From Isoetes taiwanensis (lineage: Eukaryota > Streptophyta > Lycopodiopsida > Isoetales > Isoetaceae), in contig JAJEKV010000025.1 of the NCBI GenBank assembly GCA_021234155.1, positions 5,869,310 through 5,933,309 on the forward strand: 64,000 bases of DNA. Reading direction: 5' to 3'. The notes under the pieces were generated by a model that saw only the letters and a program-made list of their open reading frames with translations, searched no databases and was not told the origin of the DNA. Positions 1-9,674 of this stretch are shown piece after piece (position 1 is the stretch's first letter; each line of letters begins with the position of its first letter). The translations under genes were made by a program, and so were the position numbers.

Positions 1-1440
1 CAATGTATCGTAGTACATAGCTTTATAATTAACACAACTTAGTACCAGGGTCTGTGAGCCACCCAAATGGCAGCATGTCACTGGCCACGATCTCCCTCCT
101 TGCAATCCTGGAGCACCTATCAGACCAGCAGATGCAAAAGTGCTACAAATGACAGGACACTTTAAGTCAGAAATAGAGGCGTTGCCAAAAGTGTTCCAAG
201 TTATCATATCTTGCAACATCAAAACGATTGCTGACATCACTCCATCTATCCCAGTCATCTCCACTAACCCTAGGTTAGCTTGATCTCCCGGAGATAATGA
301 GTAGACAATAGGGCGTCCAGTTTCGATGATGGCCTGCATGACCTCATTGCAGTTATAACATGGCCAGATGGCAAACGGGTCTTATAAGCCTTTAATAATT
401 GAGAAACGTTTTGTCTATGAGTCTTTAAACAAAATCATTTTTGCAACCTCACAGTGACAATCTAACTGAGGATTCATCAAAGAAAAAATCTCCCGATCTC
501 CGTGGGAGTGACATTAGTAATGTTCAACAAAATAATACGATCAGAAAACAAAAATTAACAAACCTTTGAAAAGAGGAGGCTTGATGAAAAGGGGACTGAA
601 GAACATTTTAGACTTATTTCAGAGCAGCCAGAATGGCAAATTGAGAATCTCGATCAATTGCACACTTTTGAGGCAGTTTTTGCCAAATGGACTTGCATTT
701 TCTTGCATTAAAGTTTGTAAAAGTTGATATAAAATATCTAGGGGGGCTACTGCCTCCTTGCAGGTTCAAAATTCTTGAATGCCCTTAAGTACACGTTGAT
801 AAAACTTAACAGTAGCATAAAAAGTGATCAAACTATAAGGGCTGACTCTCCTAGATGCACATAAGACACCACATCAAAGGCGTCGGGGAACGCAGATGCT
901 ACGATAAGCTTTATACTGTGCGCTTTATTTCTTACTTGCTAGATTTACATAGCTGATGCTCCTAGAGATGCATAGATGTTAATAATTTCTTAATTTCTTC
1001 CTTTCTCTCGTTTGTTTGTTCGTTCCTTCTTTCTTTCTCTTTCCTTGAAACCCTAGCCCATAATAACTAAACAGTGCTCAATTGTACTTTGTGTAACAAA
1101 ATTCTCAAAGCAGTCAGAGTGTATTAAGTAGAAGTAAAACATACCTCTGATTGAGCCAAACCTTAAGTCAATCACTCATGGCCCAGAGAACAAAGAGTCA
1201 TGTATGTATTGCCTTCAAGAGCTGCAAGATTTATTTGTTGGAGCATTGGCAGAAGTTTTCGTGTTAGCCTTGTGAATTGCCACAATGACAGCACTATTCA
1301 CATGGAAATCATTTCAATATCATCATGAAGATGCATTCAAAATCTTGGCCTACTGTGTCTGTACTGCAAATGGAGCAGCAGAAACTCTAAAACTAAACAT
1401 GGCACTCATCTGCTGTGGGAATCTGAGCAATCATCAAAAT
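1..1440. other. No gene recognised
   Basis: No long open frame and no recognisable protein motif on either strand. On the minus strand near 1160-1240 there is a donor-like CAGAG/GTATG preceded by a short frame containing stops, which may be a decayed exon of the same lost gene as the candidate exons at 1448-1888. A short TTCTT/CTTT-rich run lies at 1010-1045. Confidence 0.4.
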
Positions 1441-1447
1441 TGTAGAG

Positions 1448-1888
1448 TTCTTACCACTTCAAGTCTTCTGCCGGAGAACCTTTTTGCCATCAAGATTTAA
1501 CCAGTAAGCTGAACGACTGTTGTCAACAAAGATGTTATTCCTAGTGCTTAGCTCAACAGCCTGCAAATAATAATAACTTTATTGACATTCCGTGCAAATA
1601 TTCACTGCTAATGATTTGAATGACAAACTTTTGAGATATTCTTTTCAAGGTAATCCTTTCCACCATCTCTCAATTCAAGTGCTTTGTGTATACCTGATTA
1701 ACAGAGAATACATGGAGAGTGTAAAGGACCATATTGCAAATTCAATCACGATGATCCGAAAAAAGCTGGCAAAAAGCAACAATGTGCTTCCCATTCAAAA
1801 AGCAAGAATGAGACTCATAACATACTGGTAGAAGCACTGTTGAGTAGAACATCTTTGTAAATGCTTCCATCTGAAAGTGTCAAATCGA
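1448..1888 (-). pseudogene. Two candidate exons of an unrecognised minus-strand gene
   Basis: Reading leftwards, TTTCAG at about 1888 opens a frame beginning VDLTLSDGSIYKDVLLNSAST that ends at a donor-like CA/GTATGT near 1813. A second acceptor, TTTGCAG at about 1563, opens AVELSTRNNIFVDN and then SAYWLNLDGKKVL, which reaches TGA just before a GTAAGA donor. The amino-acid composition and the flanking splice signals look like real coding exons, but I do not recognise the family. The in-frame stop and the lack of further exons suggest a remnant. Everything beyond the frames and splice signals is inference. Confidence 0.3.
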
Positions 1889-4251
1889 CCTGAAATAGCA
1901 GAAAAGCACAGTGAATTAATACACATGCATAAACCATTTCAAACGCAGTTCAATCTCCATACTTTATAACATACCTTGATGACATAAGATGGCGCAACTC
2001 CCAACGGTAATAATAATGAGAATTGAAGTAAGACTGCATTCAACATAATTTTGAATCACCTGCAACATGGGCCTGCTCTAGAACGCATGATTGCTCTGTT
2101 CCTGATTCATTATGGGTTGCCTTAGCTATACTTATAACATCAAACATAGCTAGACTTGCCAAATGCAAACCTACCGTACCATTCTTCTGCTGGCTTCAAA
2201 AAATATAGGTCGACCATGAGCGATGAAAGAATATTCGACACAGAATCCAGGACAAAAATAAAAATAAAATGGTTATGTATTCTTTATTTTTAGAAATAGT
2301 TGTCAGTACACAAAATTGGAGTTTAGTTAAGGTAATAGTACAAAAAAATCATCTTTTATGATAGACAATTTTGTTTTATAAATGTGACCCTTCCTTGTCG
2401 ACATAGACCTTGAATTTCTTTGAATTTCATGTTAAAAGTAATACACTATGTAGAAGATTTGATCTAAGATAGACACAGACCATTTCTAGTTTATACTTAG
2501 GCTTGCCATATTTTAAAGCAAGATAACATTCTCTTTTAATTCATGATTGACGAAACATGTGATAGAAGTTCAAAATATAGTTTGTATCATCTTAGTGCAA
2601 AACACACGATGAAATCTTCTTATTTTTTACTATCATAAACTTAAGACATGTTTGTTACTTAGAAGTTCCTATTTTAGGTATAATAATAGTAGCTTTAGCT
2701 TGTCTTTCATGATAGAGTATAATTATTATGGATTTAAGCTTCATCACATAGATCTCCAATTTGATGCAAAAAATAACATACTACTATATGTAAGACTTGA
2801 ATATAAATGGGTTTAAACACAAAGGTGGGGGGCACTTTTTGTGTCGGCGACATATAGTGCTTGTGCTATGCTTTAAAAACTATTTTCTTTGTATTTTGAT
2901 TTTTTTTTTCTAACGAGCATTCATGTTTCGCCTTAGAATATAAAATTTCAGCCCAAGGACTTCTTAAAAAAAGGGAAAAAAATAAAAAAATATTTGTTAT
3001 GGGGGTGCTGATGCTATGCTTGGAGTTCACAAAAATGCCCTTCCCAGCTACGTGCGTATACTTAAATGGGCATGGACCATTATGATCCACAATTAAACGA
3101 ATTGGGTATAGAAGTAGATCTCTATAATTATCATTACCAATTCCAATTATTGTTCATTTGTCACTTATACAATGATATGGTGATTTTCTACCTCTTATAA
3201 CATAATTTTTGGAAGGGTGAGTGGAGATTCTTATAGGTTCAATCTGCTTGTGCTTCAACATTACCATTAAATAATGCAATTCTAGTAATCAACTAATTTT
3301 TTCAAATAGAACACTATACATGGAATTTATATATTCTTAAGGTGAGTTTAAAACCAACTAAGATGAGGATCTTCTGGCTTTTTGAATGATCCTAAGCCAC
3401 GTGGACCAGCAATAAGAAACAGACATAACAGTCTACCTTTATTTTTCATAGTTATAGCTTTTTATATTTGGTCTTCATTCTTTTGCATTGTTTCCACAAC
3501 TTGAGAAGTTTAAAAATACAGGTTTTGAGCTCATCATTCAATGCATAGGTTCGAAATCCATGGAACACGTAAATCTAATAGATAACTTAGAATGGACACC
3601 AGAAATTGGTCGGCTAGGGTAGCGGCCGCCCTGCCCTCTGTAGATCAACATAGCCAATGCAGCGGTGGATCGTGAAGACACAATCGAACTCCTGAACGGC
3701 TAGCAGGGCCATGTATAATCGCTTCATCAGAAACAGAGAAAAAGATCTGCTGGTTTGGGGCAAATGGTTTTCTTTTCGGTGGCAGAGTCTTGTAGCATTT
3801 TCCTCTAACGAGGTAAGTTCTTTGGTGCTTTTGCGCTATGTCATACAGACATGCTGAAATGGTAGATCCATCTGGAAGATAGATCCATTTGGAAGCTGGC
3901 CTATAAGGCTAAGAACAGAGACTGCAGGACTAGATAAAGATTATTATTTGCATTTCATATTCAACAGGGGATATCACAACTGCGGCCGATGGAAGAATTT
4001 TAGATATGGCTCCTTCTTTCCGCTCTTCCTTGCTAGCAGTGAAGATCTCGATTATACAATGTATAAATCGGGAAGATATATTTTGTCTCATGGATTTGCG
4101 TGTTTGTTTGGGGTTATTAATTTATGTTGAAGCGGCAGAGACAATACATGGTATGATAGTTTGATATATTGATGGAATTTATTAGCATCTTCATTATTTT
4201 TCAAGTACTGTTACGCTTGAAGAAAAAACCAGTCAAGTTGAAGCTTGAGTA
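1889..4251. other. Intergenic, AT-rich, no supported gene
   Basis: Only short ORFs without motifs are present. The sequence is AT-rich with scattered homopolymers. Nothing on either strand resembled a domain I know. Confidence 0.4.
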
Positions 4252-4395
4252 TAATTTGGTACTGATGCCAAATTTACCTTACCAATTTATTGGATAAGGT
4301 TTGCTCAAATGTAATTTGGTACTGATGCCAAATTCACATTATCATCTCCAATTCATTGGACTTAGTTTGCTCAAATACTGCAACGTTTGAGCTGA
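4252..4395. repeat. Short direct repeats (~60-bp period)
   Basis: The phrase TAATTTGGTACTGATGCCAA occurs at about 4252-4272 and again at about 4311-4331. Each copy is preceded or followed by a GCTCAAAT-type segment, and a related piece follows near 4370. This looks like a small local duplication just upstream of a poly-A-tailed sequence. Confidence 0.6.
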
Positions 4396-4679
4396 ATGCT
4401 AAATCGTAATCTTGATATGCCTGAATTTCTTCCTAATTGTCTACTTTCATACATATATGAGTCTGGGCCTTTCTTCCTACTTCAGTGGTTCTGTCACCTG
4501 CACTTTCCTCAGAATAAGATTTATCATTTCCAGTGCCTTATGGCTACTTCGGATTATCTTGTATAAGTTGGTTACTATGCGGATGGATTCAATAAGTTTT
4601 CTGCATGTAGAGGATGAAGATGTTTGAGATTACTCCTGTAGTAATTCTCTGCAAGCAGCAAGACATTGTAATTTTTATT

Positions 4680-4710
4680 TATTATATATAAAATATAAAA
4701 ATCGTTCTCT

Positions 4711-4755
<45 letters not shown>
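4680..4755 (+). mobile_element. Poly-A 3' end of a retroposed sequence
   Basis: A TATATA/AATATAAAAATCG segment is followed by an uninterrupted run of about 44 A residues (4712-4755). An encoded poly-A this long marks the 3' end of a LINE, SINE or processed retrocopy on the plus strand. No reverse-transcriptase sequence was found upstream, so the copy is strongly 5'-truncated or is not a LINE. I found no convincing target-site duplication, so the 5' limit is unknown. Confidence 0.55.
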
Positions 4756-4757
<2 letters not shown>

Positions 4758-5500
4758 AATTTTATCTAACCTCAAGATCATGAGCATTGATTAGTTTTAA
4801 TGAATGGAGTAACTCATGAGATACCTATATCCTGCAATTGAAACTGAAATTGATTAACATAAGGGAGTTCTTAATTTCAAAAAGAAGGTGGACCGTAATG
4901 GTCTCAGGTATACATACCTTTCTTGATTTCTTATGAACAAACACTGTGTGTTTTTTATGTCTTTGTTTTTGGGGTGATTCCATATCATGGTAACCTTTCA
5001 TAATATGATTTTTTATAGAATGACTTTGAATCATTTTATTCCTACATAGACATAAATTATCAGCCACTTATAAATGAAAAAATAAAAGAAAATCAAAACT
5101 TCATCATTAAGGCTAATAGATATTTTTATTGGATGAAATAAGTTGTCTACTACTTATATTCAAAATTTTAGGTCAATGTCGAGCTTTCGAGCAGTTCCAT
5201 GATCTAAACAGGTCTAGCATGCCTAACAGAGACTCGGACTGGGTGGAGCCGTTTGCTTCTAAACACAACGGACTGCATTCTAACCAAAACAGCGGACACA
5301 TGGAGCTGTTCGCGAGTTATTTCCGATTGGTTGCTCCCTTGCTGAGCATCTCTCAACGCAGAGAGTGTCTCGACGCTGAAATATGCTCAATAAGGAAACA
5401 ACTAATCGATCGAGCTCTCGAGCAGTTTCATGTTCTATATGGGTAGTGCATGCCTAACAAGCATTCTAATAAAATAATGAAACAAGCATCTCTGAAACTC

Positions 5501-5739
5501 ACCTCTTCTCGCAAGTACGCTTTAGGCCATTGTATCACAGATCCTGCAGCCTCACCAAGAGTCTTCGCTTCTTCTGTTGGCCTCATCAACAAGGCATCTG
5601 CATCAAAAACTTGACTCAAAGCGATTCTTGTGTATCCCTTCTCCATGGCGCTGCAGTGAAGAGTGCCCGTGTCCTCCAGCTCATCTCTGGTTGCTACCTT
5701 CACCCCACGCACATCGATCAGATCAACTAGTTTGAACAA
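5501..5739 (-). pseudogene. Exon fragment with a plant transposon-associated domain
   Basis: A minus-strand open frame of about 80 codons starts near 5739 after a TAG acceptor-like site and ends at a good donor, GAAGAG/GTGAGT, at about 5501. It contains the phrases LVDLIDVRG, CSAMEKGYTRIAL and TLGEAAGSVIQWPK. The last resembles a short conserved domain found in many plant CACTA/En-Spm-associated proteins (PT-E-x-K-TLG-EA-GS-x-WPK). That assignment is from memory of the family. No flanking exons were found, so it is probably a fragment. It lies head-to-head with gene A, about 380 bp away from gene A's likely start. Confidence 0.35.
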
Positions 5740-6123
5740 GACACGCAGTTAGAACAAGCCACAGATTAAACCACTGTTAGGAGCTTACAGCGTCGTGGCG
5801 CCATCCGGAAACTCGTTCAGAATCTCTCTCGGCCTCCGGCTGCTAAGACCCAATAAAACTATGCGCTCGATAATCTCTACTGCGCTCGATACGCTTAGTC
5901 CTTGGAAATGATCAATTTCGAATTAGTGTTTGGGCGGGCTAAAGTTGGCCCTGCTGTACCCTTAGCCCGCTTTTTTGCCTTGAATGATTATATGTCCTTA
6001 ATTTCAAATTTAAGAGCACGCCGGTACCTTTTTTTTACATGCAGTCCCAAAATCTCAAAAACCCGGAAGAGACTCAGTTTAGAAGGGAATTCGAGCAGCA
6101 AGAGACAGCGCCGACATTCTGAC

Positions 6124-7024
6124 ATGACGACTCCAACGAAGAAGCGGGGCGCCGGAGCGGATGCTAGTTCTAGTGTAACGAAGAAAAGAAAGACCATGAC
6201 GCCAGGTAAGCTCTCAATTCATCCACCTTTTCTGATTCGATTCATCCACCTTTTCTGATTCATCTTTTTGTCTTGCAGCATTTACGGCAGAGACGCTAAT
6301 GATCACTGGTAGAACTCCATTCTTCGTTATTGAAAGATTGGAGACAGAGCTACTGGAAACACCTGCAGATTGCTGGTGGTATGTCAAAGTCACATCTTGT
6401 GGAAAGCAGAAAGATCTGTTCCTTTGGCAGAGGGATAAAAAGAGTTCCAGCGATAAGTACAAGAAGGTCGGTGTGGTCCTCTCCATTACTGCCTCAGATT
6501 CCAAACATCTCACATTGTATATGGAAGATTGCTTGAAAGGTATATTCTATCACACCAAGAAATTATCTGTCTCCAATTATTCATCCACTTCAATGAGCAA
6601 GGCCAAGGGGACCGACAAAAGGCCAGCACCTTTAAATTGCCAGAATCTTGGCTGGAAGGATTTGGAAGGGATGAAGGAGGCCAGAACCCTCACATCAAGG
6701 GAGCTCGGATTGGAGATTTCCAAGGTGAGAGATAAGCTTTTCAACACCAGGAACTTCACGTCCAACATACTGAAGACATTAAAGCACTCTACAGTTATTA
6801 AGGATGTAGTTCAGAAAGAGAAAACTCCAGAGAGGACTGCAAGTGTGGAAGCAGAAAGTACTCGAGAGGATTCAAATGCAGATGAAGAGAATGAAATGGT
6901 TGTTTCTCAACTCTTGGATCCAGATGACCAGATAAGAAAATCACAGAGAGGGGCCCAAAAGATGGAGCAGCTGGCTCAATATTATCCATTGGGAATTGGC
7001 CACAAGTTGCTGCTGGACATAAGA
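6124..7024 (+). pseudogene. Gene A, N-terminal region
   Basis: The start chosen is the ATG at 6124, which opens MTTPTKKRGAG and is followed by KKRKT, a likely nuclear-localisation stretch. An in-frame ATG further up at 5902 is less attractive because the intervening residues look non-coding. Intron 1 (6206-6278) splits codon G/CA in phase 1 and contains a 21-bp direct repeat of TTCATCCACCTTTTCTGATTC. Exon 2 continues with TPFFVIERLETELLETPADCWW, a compact Trp/Cys-containing domain I do not recognise, then a charged linker. The frame meets TAG at 7025. A neighbouring frame reads HKIVEGLHWRCGSVQPQG across that stop and looks more like protein, so a base was probably gained or lost near 7010. 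Confidence 0.55.
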
Positions 7025-7027
7025 TAG

Positions 7028-7403
7028 TTGAAGGTTTGCACTGGCGATGCGGTTCTGTTCAACCACAGGGAATTTAATCCAGCTCACATGCTAGAGATTC
7101 TGAACCTCATGATGCGTCATCCCGTTGCGGATCCAATGCCTGCGGATGTGATACCATTCAGCAGAGCTACTGGTGAGTTGTTCAGGTGGAGCACTGAGGA
7201 AGACCTGAAGGGAAAAGATGTGAGGTTTTGAGTTGTGGACGGTCAGCACAAGTATTGCAGACAGAAAAGGAAGTCCCGCAAAGGATCAAGGATCAATATT
7301 CCAAATCAGAGTGCAAAGTTCTCTCAGCGGACACGCCACCAACAGAGCTCGCCAGCATTGGCCACTGTCAGAATACAATAGCAGCAAGTGCCAGCTACAT
7401 AAG
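7028..7403 (+). pseudogene. Gene A, ParB/DGQHR-like domain
   Basis: After NPAHMLEILNLM (7077 onward) the frame runs through PMPADVIPFSRATGELF and KDVRF. It meets TGA at 7229 and resumes at once as VVDGQHKYC (7232-7258). A hydrophobic strand followed by DGQH is the signature of the ParB/sulfiredoxin superfamily, as in DndB-type DGQHR proteins and bacterial ParB-methylase fusions (family knowledge). From 7258 the sensible frame shifts by one base and reads QTEKEVPQRIKDQYSKSECK and IGHCQNTIAASAS up to the donor at 7404. The TGA probably replaced a Trp codon. In ParB proteins this fold binds DNA or nucleotide; its role here is unknown. Confidence 0.5.
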
Positions 7404-7432
7404 GTAATTTACTGTCCCTGCTCCAGGGCAAT

Positions 7433-7888
7433 TCTCGACTCGCGAGTGGAGAAAGCCCCCGAATCCTCTGTTTTCTGTCTTTCTCTGGCTTTTCTCGACT
7501 CGAGAAAAGCCAGAGAAAGACAGAAAACAGAGGATTCGGGGGGTTTCTCGACTCGCCAATCGAGAAAGCCAGAGAAAGAAGGAAAAAGAGATCAATGGTT
7601 GATGAGTAAAAGCATCAAGCCTTCCCAATCTTTCTTTCTCCATCTCTTTGGGCAATGTAGCTTAGTTTACATTCTAAGTTCCATCGTTCAAAGAGGCGTG
7701 AAAGCAAGATTTGGGAATGCGCGATGCTTTCACTCTGGCCTTCTCAACTCGGGAGTCGAGAAAGACTCTATATGGCTTCCTCTGTTTTCTCTTCTCCTGT
7801 GGGTATTCTCGACTCGCGAGTCGAGAAAGCCCCTGCATCCTCCCTTTTTTGTTTTCTTCTGGGTATTCTCGACTCGCGAGTCGAGAAA
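7433..7888. repeat. Short palindrome family, intron 2 cluster (6 copies)
   Basis: Copies lie at 7433-7454, 7491-7508, 7544-7567, 7741-7763, 7806-7828 and 7866-7888. The consensus is TCTCGACTCGCGAGTCGAGA, flanked by T and A runs that extend the stem. Two copies (7806 and 7866) are exact, and their flanks (GGGTATT before, CCTGT/CCCTG after) are also alike, so they spread by local duplication. The other copies carry one to four changes, some of them breaking pairing. Confidence 0.9.
7442..7556. repeat. 115-bp near-perfect palindrome
   Basis: The two arms mirror each other around base 7499 with a one-base centre. All 43 pairs of the inner arm (7456-7498 with 7500-7542) match, and the next ~14 pairs contain only two mismatches. 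Transcribed, it would fold into one long hairpin inside gene A's intron 2. It seems to arise from an inverted copy of the GCCCCCGAATCCTCTG segment next to a member of the short palindrome family. Confidence 0.9.
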
Positions 7889-7942
7889 CCCTGTGGATGT
7901 ACTCATTCCATGCTCTGACATAGTTCCATTTATTGATTGCAG

Positions 7943-9556
7943 TCCGTATCCTGACCAGATCATACACGCTCGGCAACAGTGGAAAGCATTGGGTTGTCCT
8001 CAGCGGCCTAAAGGAAACAGGGCTCCCTCGGATAAGTGGAAGACCTTCGAGAAACTCTGCAGATATGTTCTTCTGGAAGGCCAGGAAGATGATGAGGGGG
8101 ATGATGAAGATGAGAAAAAAAAAAGAACACCAAGAAAGGGCAGGGAATCTCTATCTGACCAGTATGACCTCATTCTCTGCAGTGAGGTGGTCTGGGTAAA
8201 ATGGACTGAGATATGGGCTCTTCGGACAAGAGGCAAGCTTAAGGATAGCAATGGAGAATTGCCAACTAGGCCGGAGCTAAAGTTGTTCGACAAGCAGTTC
8301 ATGAAAAGGATACATGGCATGATGGACAAAGAAACGCTTGACCTACAGGGCAAAATCCTAGATGGAACAATCCTGCTAAGGAAGACTAGGAGTTCAAAAA
8401 TGCAGGACGCAAAGGATTATGCCACAATCCTAAAGAGACGGCGTGCGTTGGAAGAAGGCATCACAGATTTTTGCAATGTTGCATCCAATGCATGCCATGA
8501 TTTTGATTATTATAAGGTGAAGGCTCTGCTTGATGAGGATGGCATGAAGGAGTTGAACCGGTGTCAACCCTACATCAACACAAAGCTAAAGCGTAATGTC
8601 AAAACTACCCCCTTTCCTGAACGAACTATGGCACTTCTGAAGCGAAAGCTTGGGTTCGGGGTGGTCCCATTTAAGACAGACGATAGATCCCCTCCCTTCT
8701 TGGTAACCTTGGGACACAAGGGATTCGGTGGTCTGGAACTGGCGGCTGGGCCCATGGCACTATTTGCCATGAATATGATTGAAGACCCCACCCTATTTTA
8801 TGAAAAAGCTGACATTGAGCAGTGGTACAAGACGTGTCTGAACATGATCGAGCTGGATACTTTCAGTTTCCTTATCTTTTGCATGCCGGGCAATCAGACA
8901 ACTGTTGTGTCACAATGGGCCGCTGATATTAATTTCACCAACAAGATCTTGTATTCTATATATGAACTGGAACATGAATGTAGACTTGGCCTGCCGAAGG
9001 CACCAAGTTTTGCCAACATATTTTTGGTTCTGGTTTCAAGGTCGGCTGCAGACCTGGACAAGTGGTGGTCAAGCGAGCACCACTATCTCGATAAGTTCAC
9101 GATAAGTTCATGATTTCTCAAGAGCATATGGAACCCTGGAAGGGCGACAGATTTATGGATGATGTGCCATCGATTGACAAAGTCAGCACTGATGGTGTGA
9201 CGGGTCCAATACATAGATATTCCTATCCGGCCGAGAGTTATCAAGTACTTCATAACAAGCTTGGTCGAGGGAGATCAAATTGTATGCGAGTGGTATATGA
9301 ATGGCCTATTCTCTCAGGGGGCTATGCTCTATGGAATGAAACCAATATCTGTGGTTGGGAACAAGGACATGGTTGAGACCATTCGGTCATACCTGGACCT
9401 GCTTCATGAGCATTTTCAAGAGAGGAAGACAGCTGGAAGTAGTAAGGACGAAGATGACGGAGACAAAGCTGACAGCCAGGGAGATAAAGATGACGGAGAT
9501 GTCCAAGGCTTAGACGAGCTTGCAGCGGAACAAATAATGGAGAATCTGAGATTGAG
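7943..9556 (+). pseudogene. Gene A, N4/N6 DNA-methyltransferase-like region
   Basis: About 390 codons are open from 7943 to 9110. They contain an acidic stretch (EDDEGDDEDEKKKR) and then an alpha/beta segment, IEQWYKTCLNMIELDTFSFLIFCMP, typical of the helix and strand that follow the catalytic loop of class-beta/gamma DNA methylases. The C-terminal part reads PAE-VIKYFITSLVEGDQIV and GLFSQGAMLYGMKPISVVGN. It matches the layout of the SAM-binding end of N4/N6 methylases (KP-x-LL, GD-x-VLDPFxGSGT, A-x-x-GR-x-x-G-x-E), but DPFxGSG is replaced by CEWYMNG and no DPPY/DPPW is visible. If the assignment holds, the domain is probably catalytically dead or strongly divergent. The 11-bp duplication and one extra base break the frame. 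Confidence 0.5.
9089..9110. repeat. 11-bp tandem duplication disrupting gene A
   Basis: CGATAAGTTCA is repeated exactly, back to back (9089-9099 and 9100-9110). Counting one copy only, the reading frame continues from HHYLDKF straight into MISQEHMEPWKG; with both copies it stops at TGA 9111-9113. This is a replication-slippage type lesion. Confidence 0.9.
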
Positions 9557-9581
9557 GTGAGTTCACGTTGCTTTCCGAGGG

Positions 9582-9652
9582 TTTCTCGACTCGCGAGTCG
9601 AGAAGCCCTCCGAGTCTTTAACTTTTTCCTTTCTTGACTCGTGAGTCAAGAA
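9582..9652. repeat. Short palindrome family, intron 3 pair
   Basis: There is one exact copy at 9582-9604 and a second at 9631-9652 that reads TTCTTGACTCGTGAGTCAAG. In the second copy both arms changed together (C to T in one, G to A in the other), so the stem is preserved. Such a compensatory pair hints either that hairpin formation matters or that the element was copied as an inverted repeat. Confidence 0.85.
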
Positions 9653-9674
9653 CCTCGTTTCGTAACTCACAGAG

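Larger units (their letters stand above)
7404..7942 (+). other. Gene A intron 2, packed with palindromes
   Basis: The 539-bp intron starts AAG/GTAATTT and ends TTGATTGCAG/TCC. The split codon (AG/T, Ser) keeps IS-PYPDQIIHARQQW in frame, so the borders are well supported. The intron holds six copies of the gene's palindrome family and one near-perfect 115-bp palindrome centred at 7499. Several long open frames cross it on both strands only because the palindromes are short of stop codons; these are not genes. Confidence 0.75.

Noticed and set aside
7395-7976. Several overlapping frames on both strands between exons 2 and 3 of gene A
   Set aside because: They run through the palindromes, which read open in many frames. 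The in-phase intron borders at 7404 and 7942 explain the region better.
7233-9113. A single 626-codon ORF starting at 7233
   Set aside because: Its first 235 codons cross the intron in the wrong frame. The real coding part starts at 7943 and connects to exon 2 by splicing.
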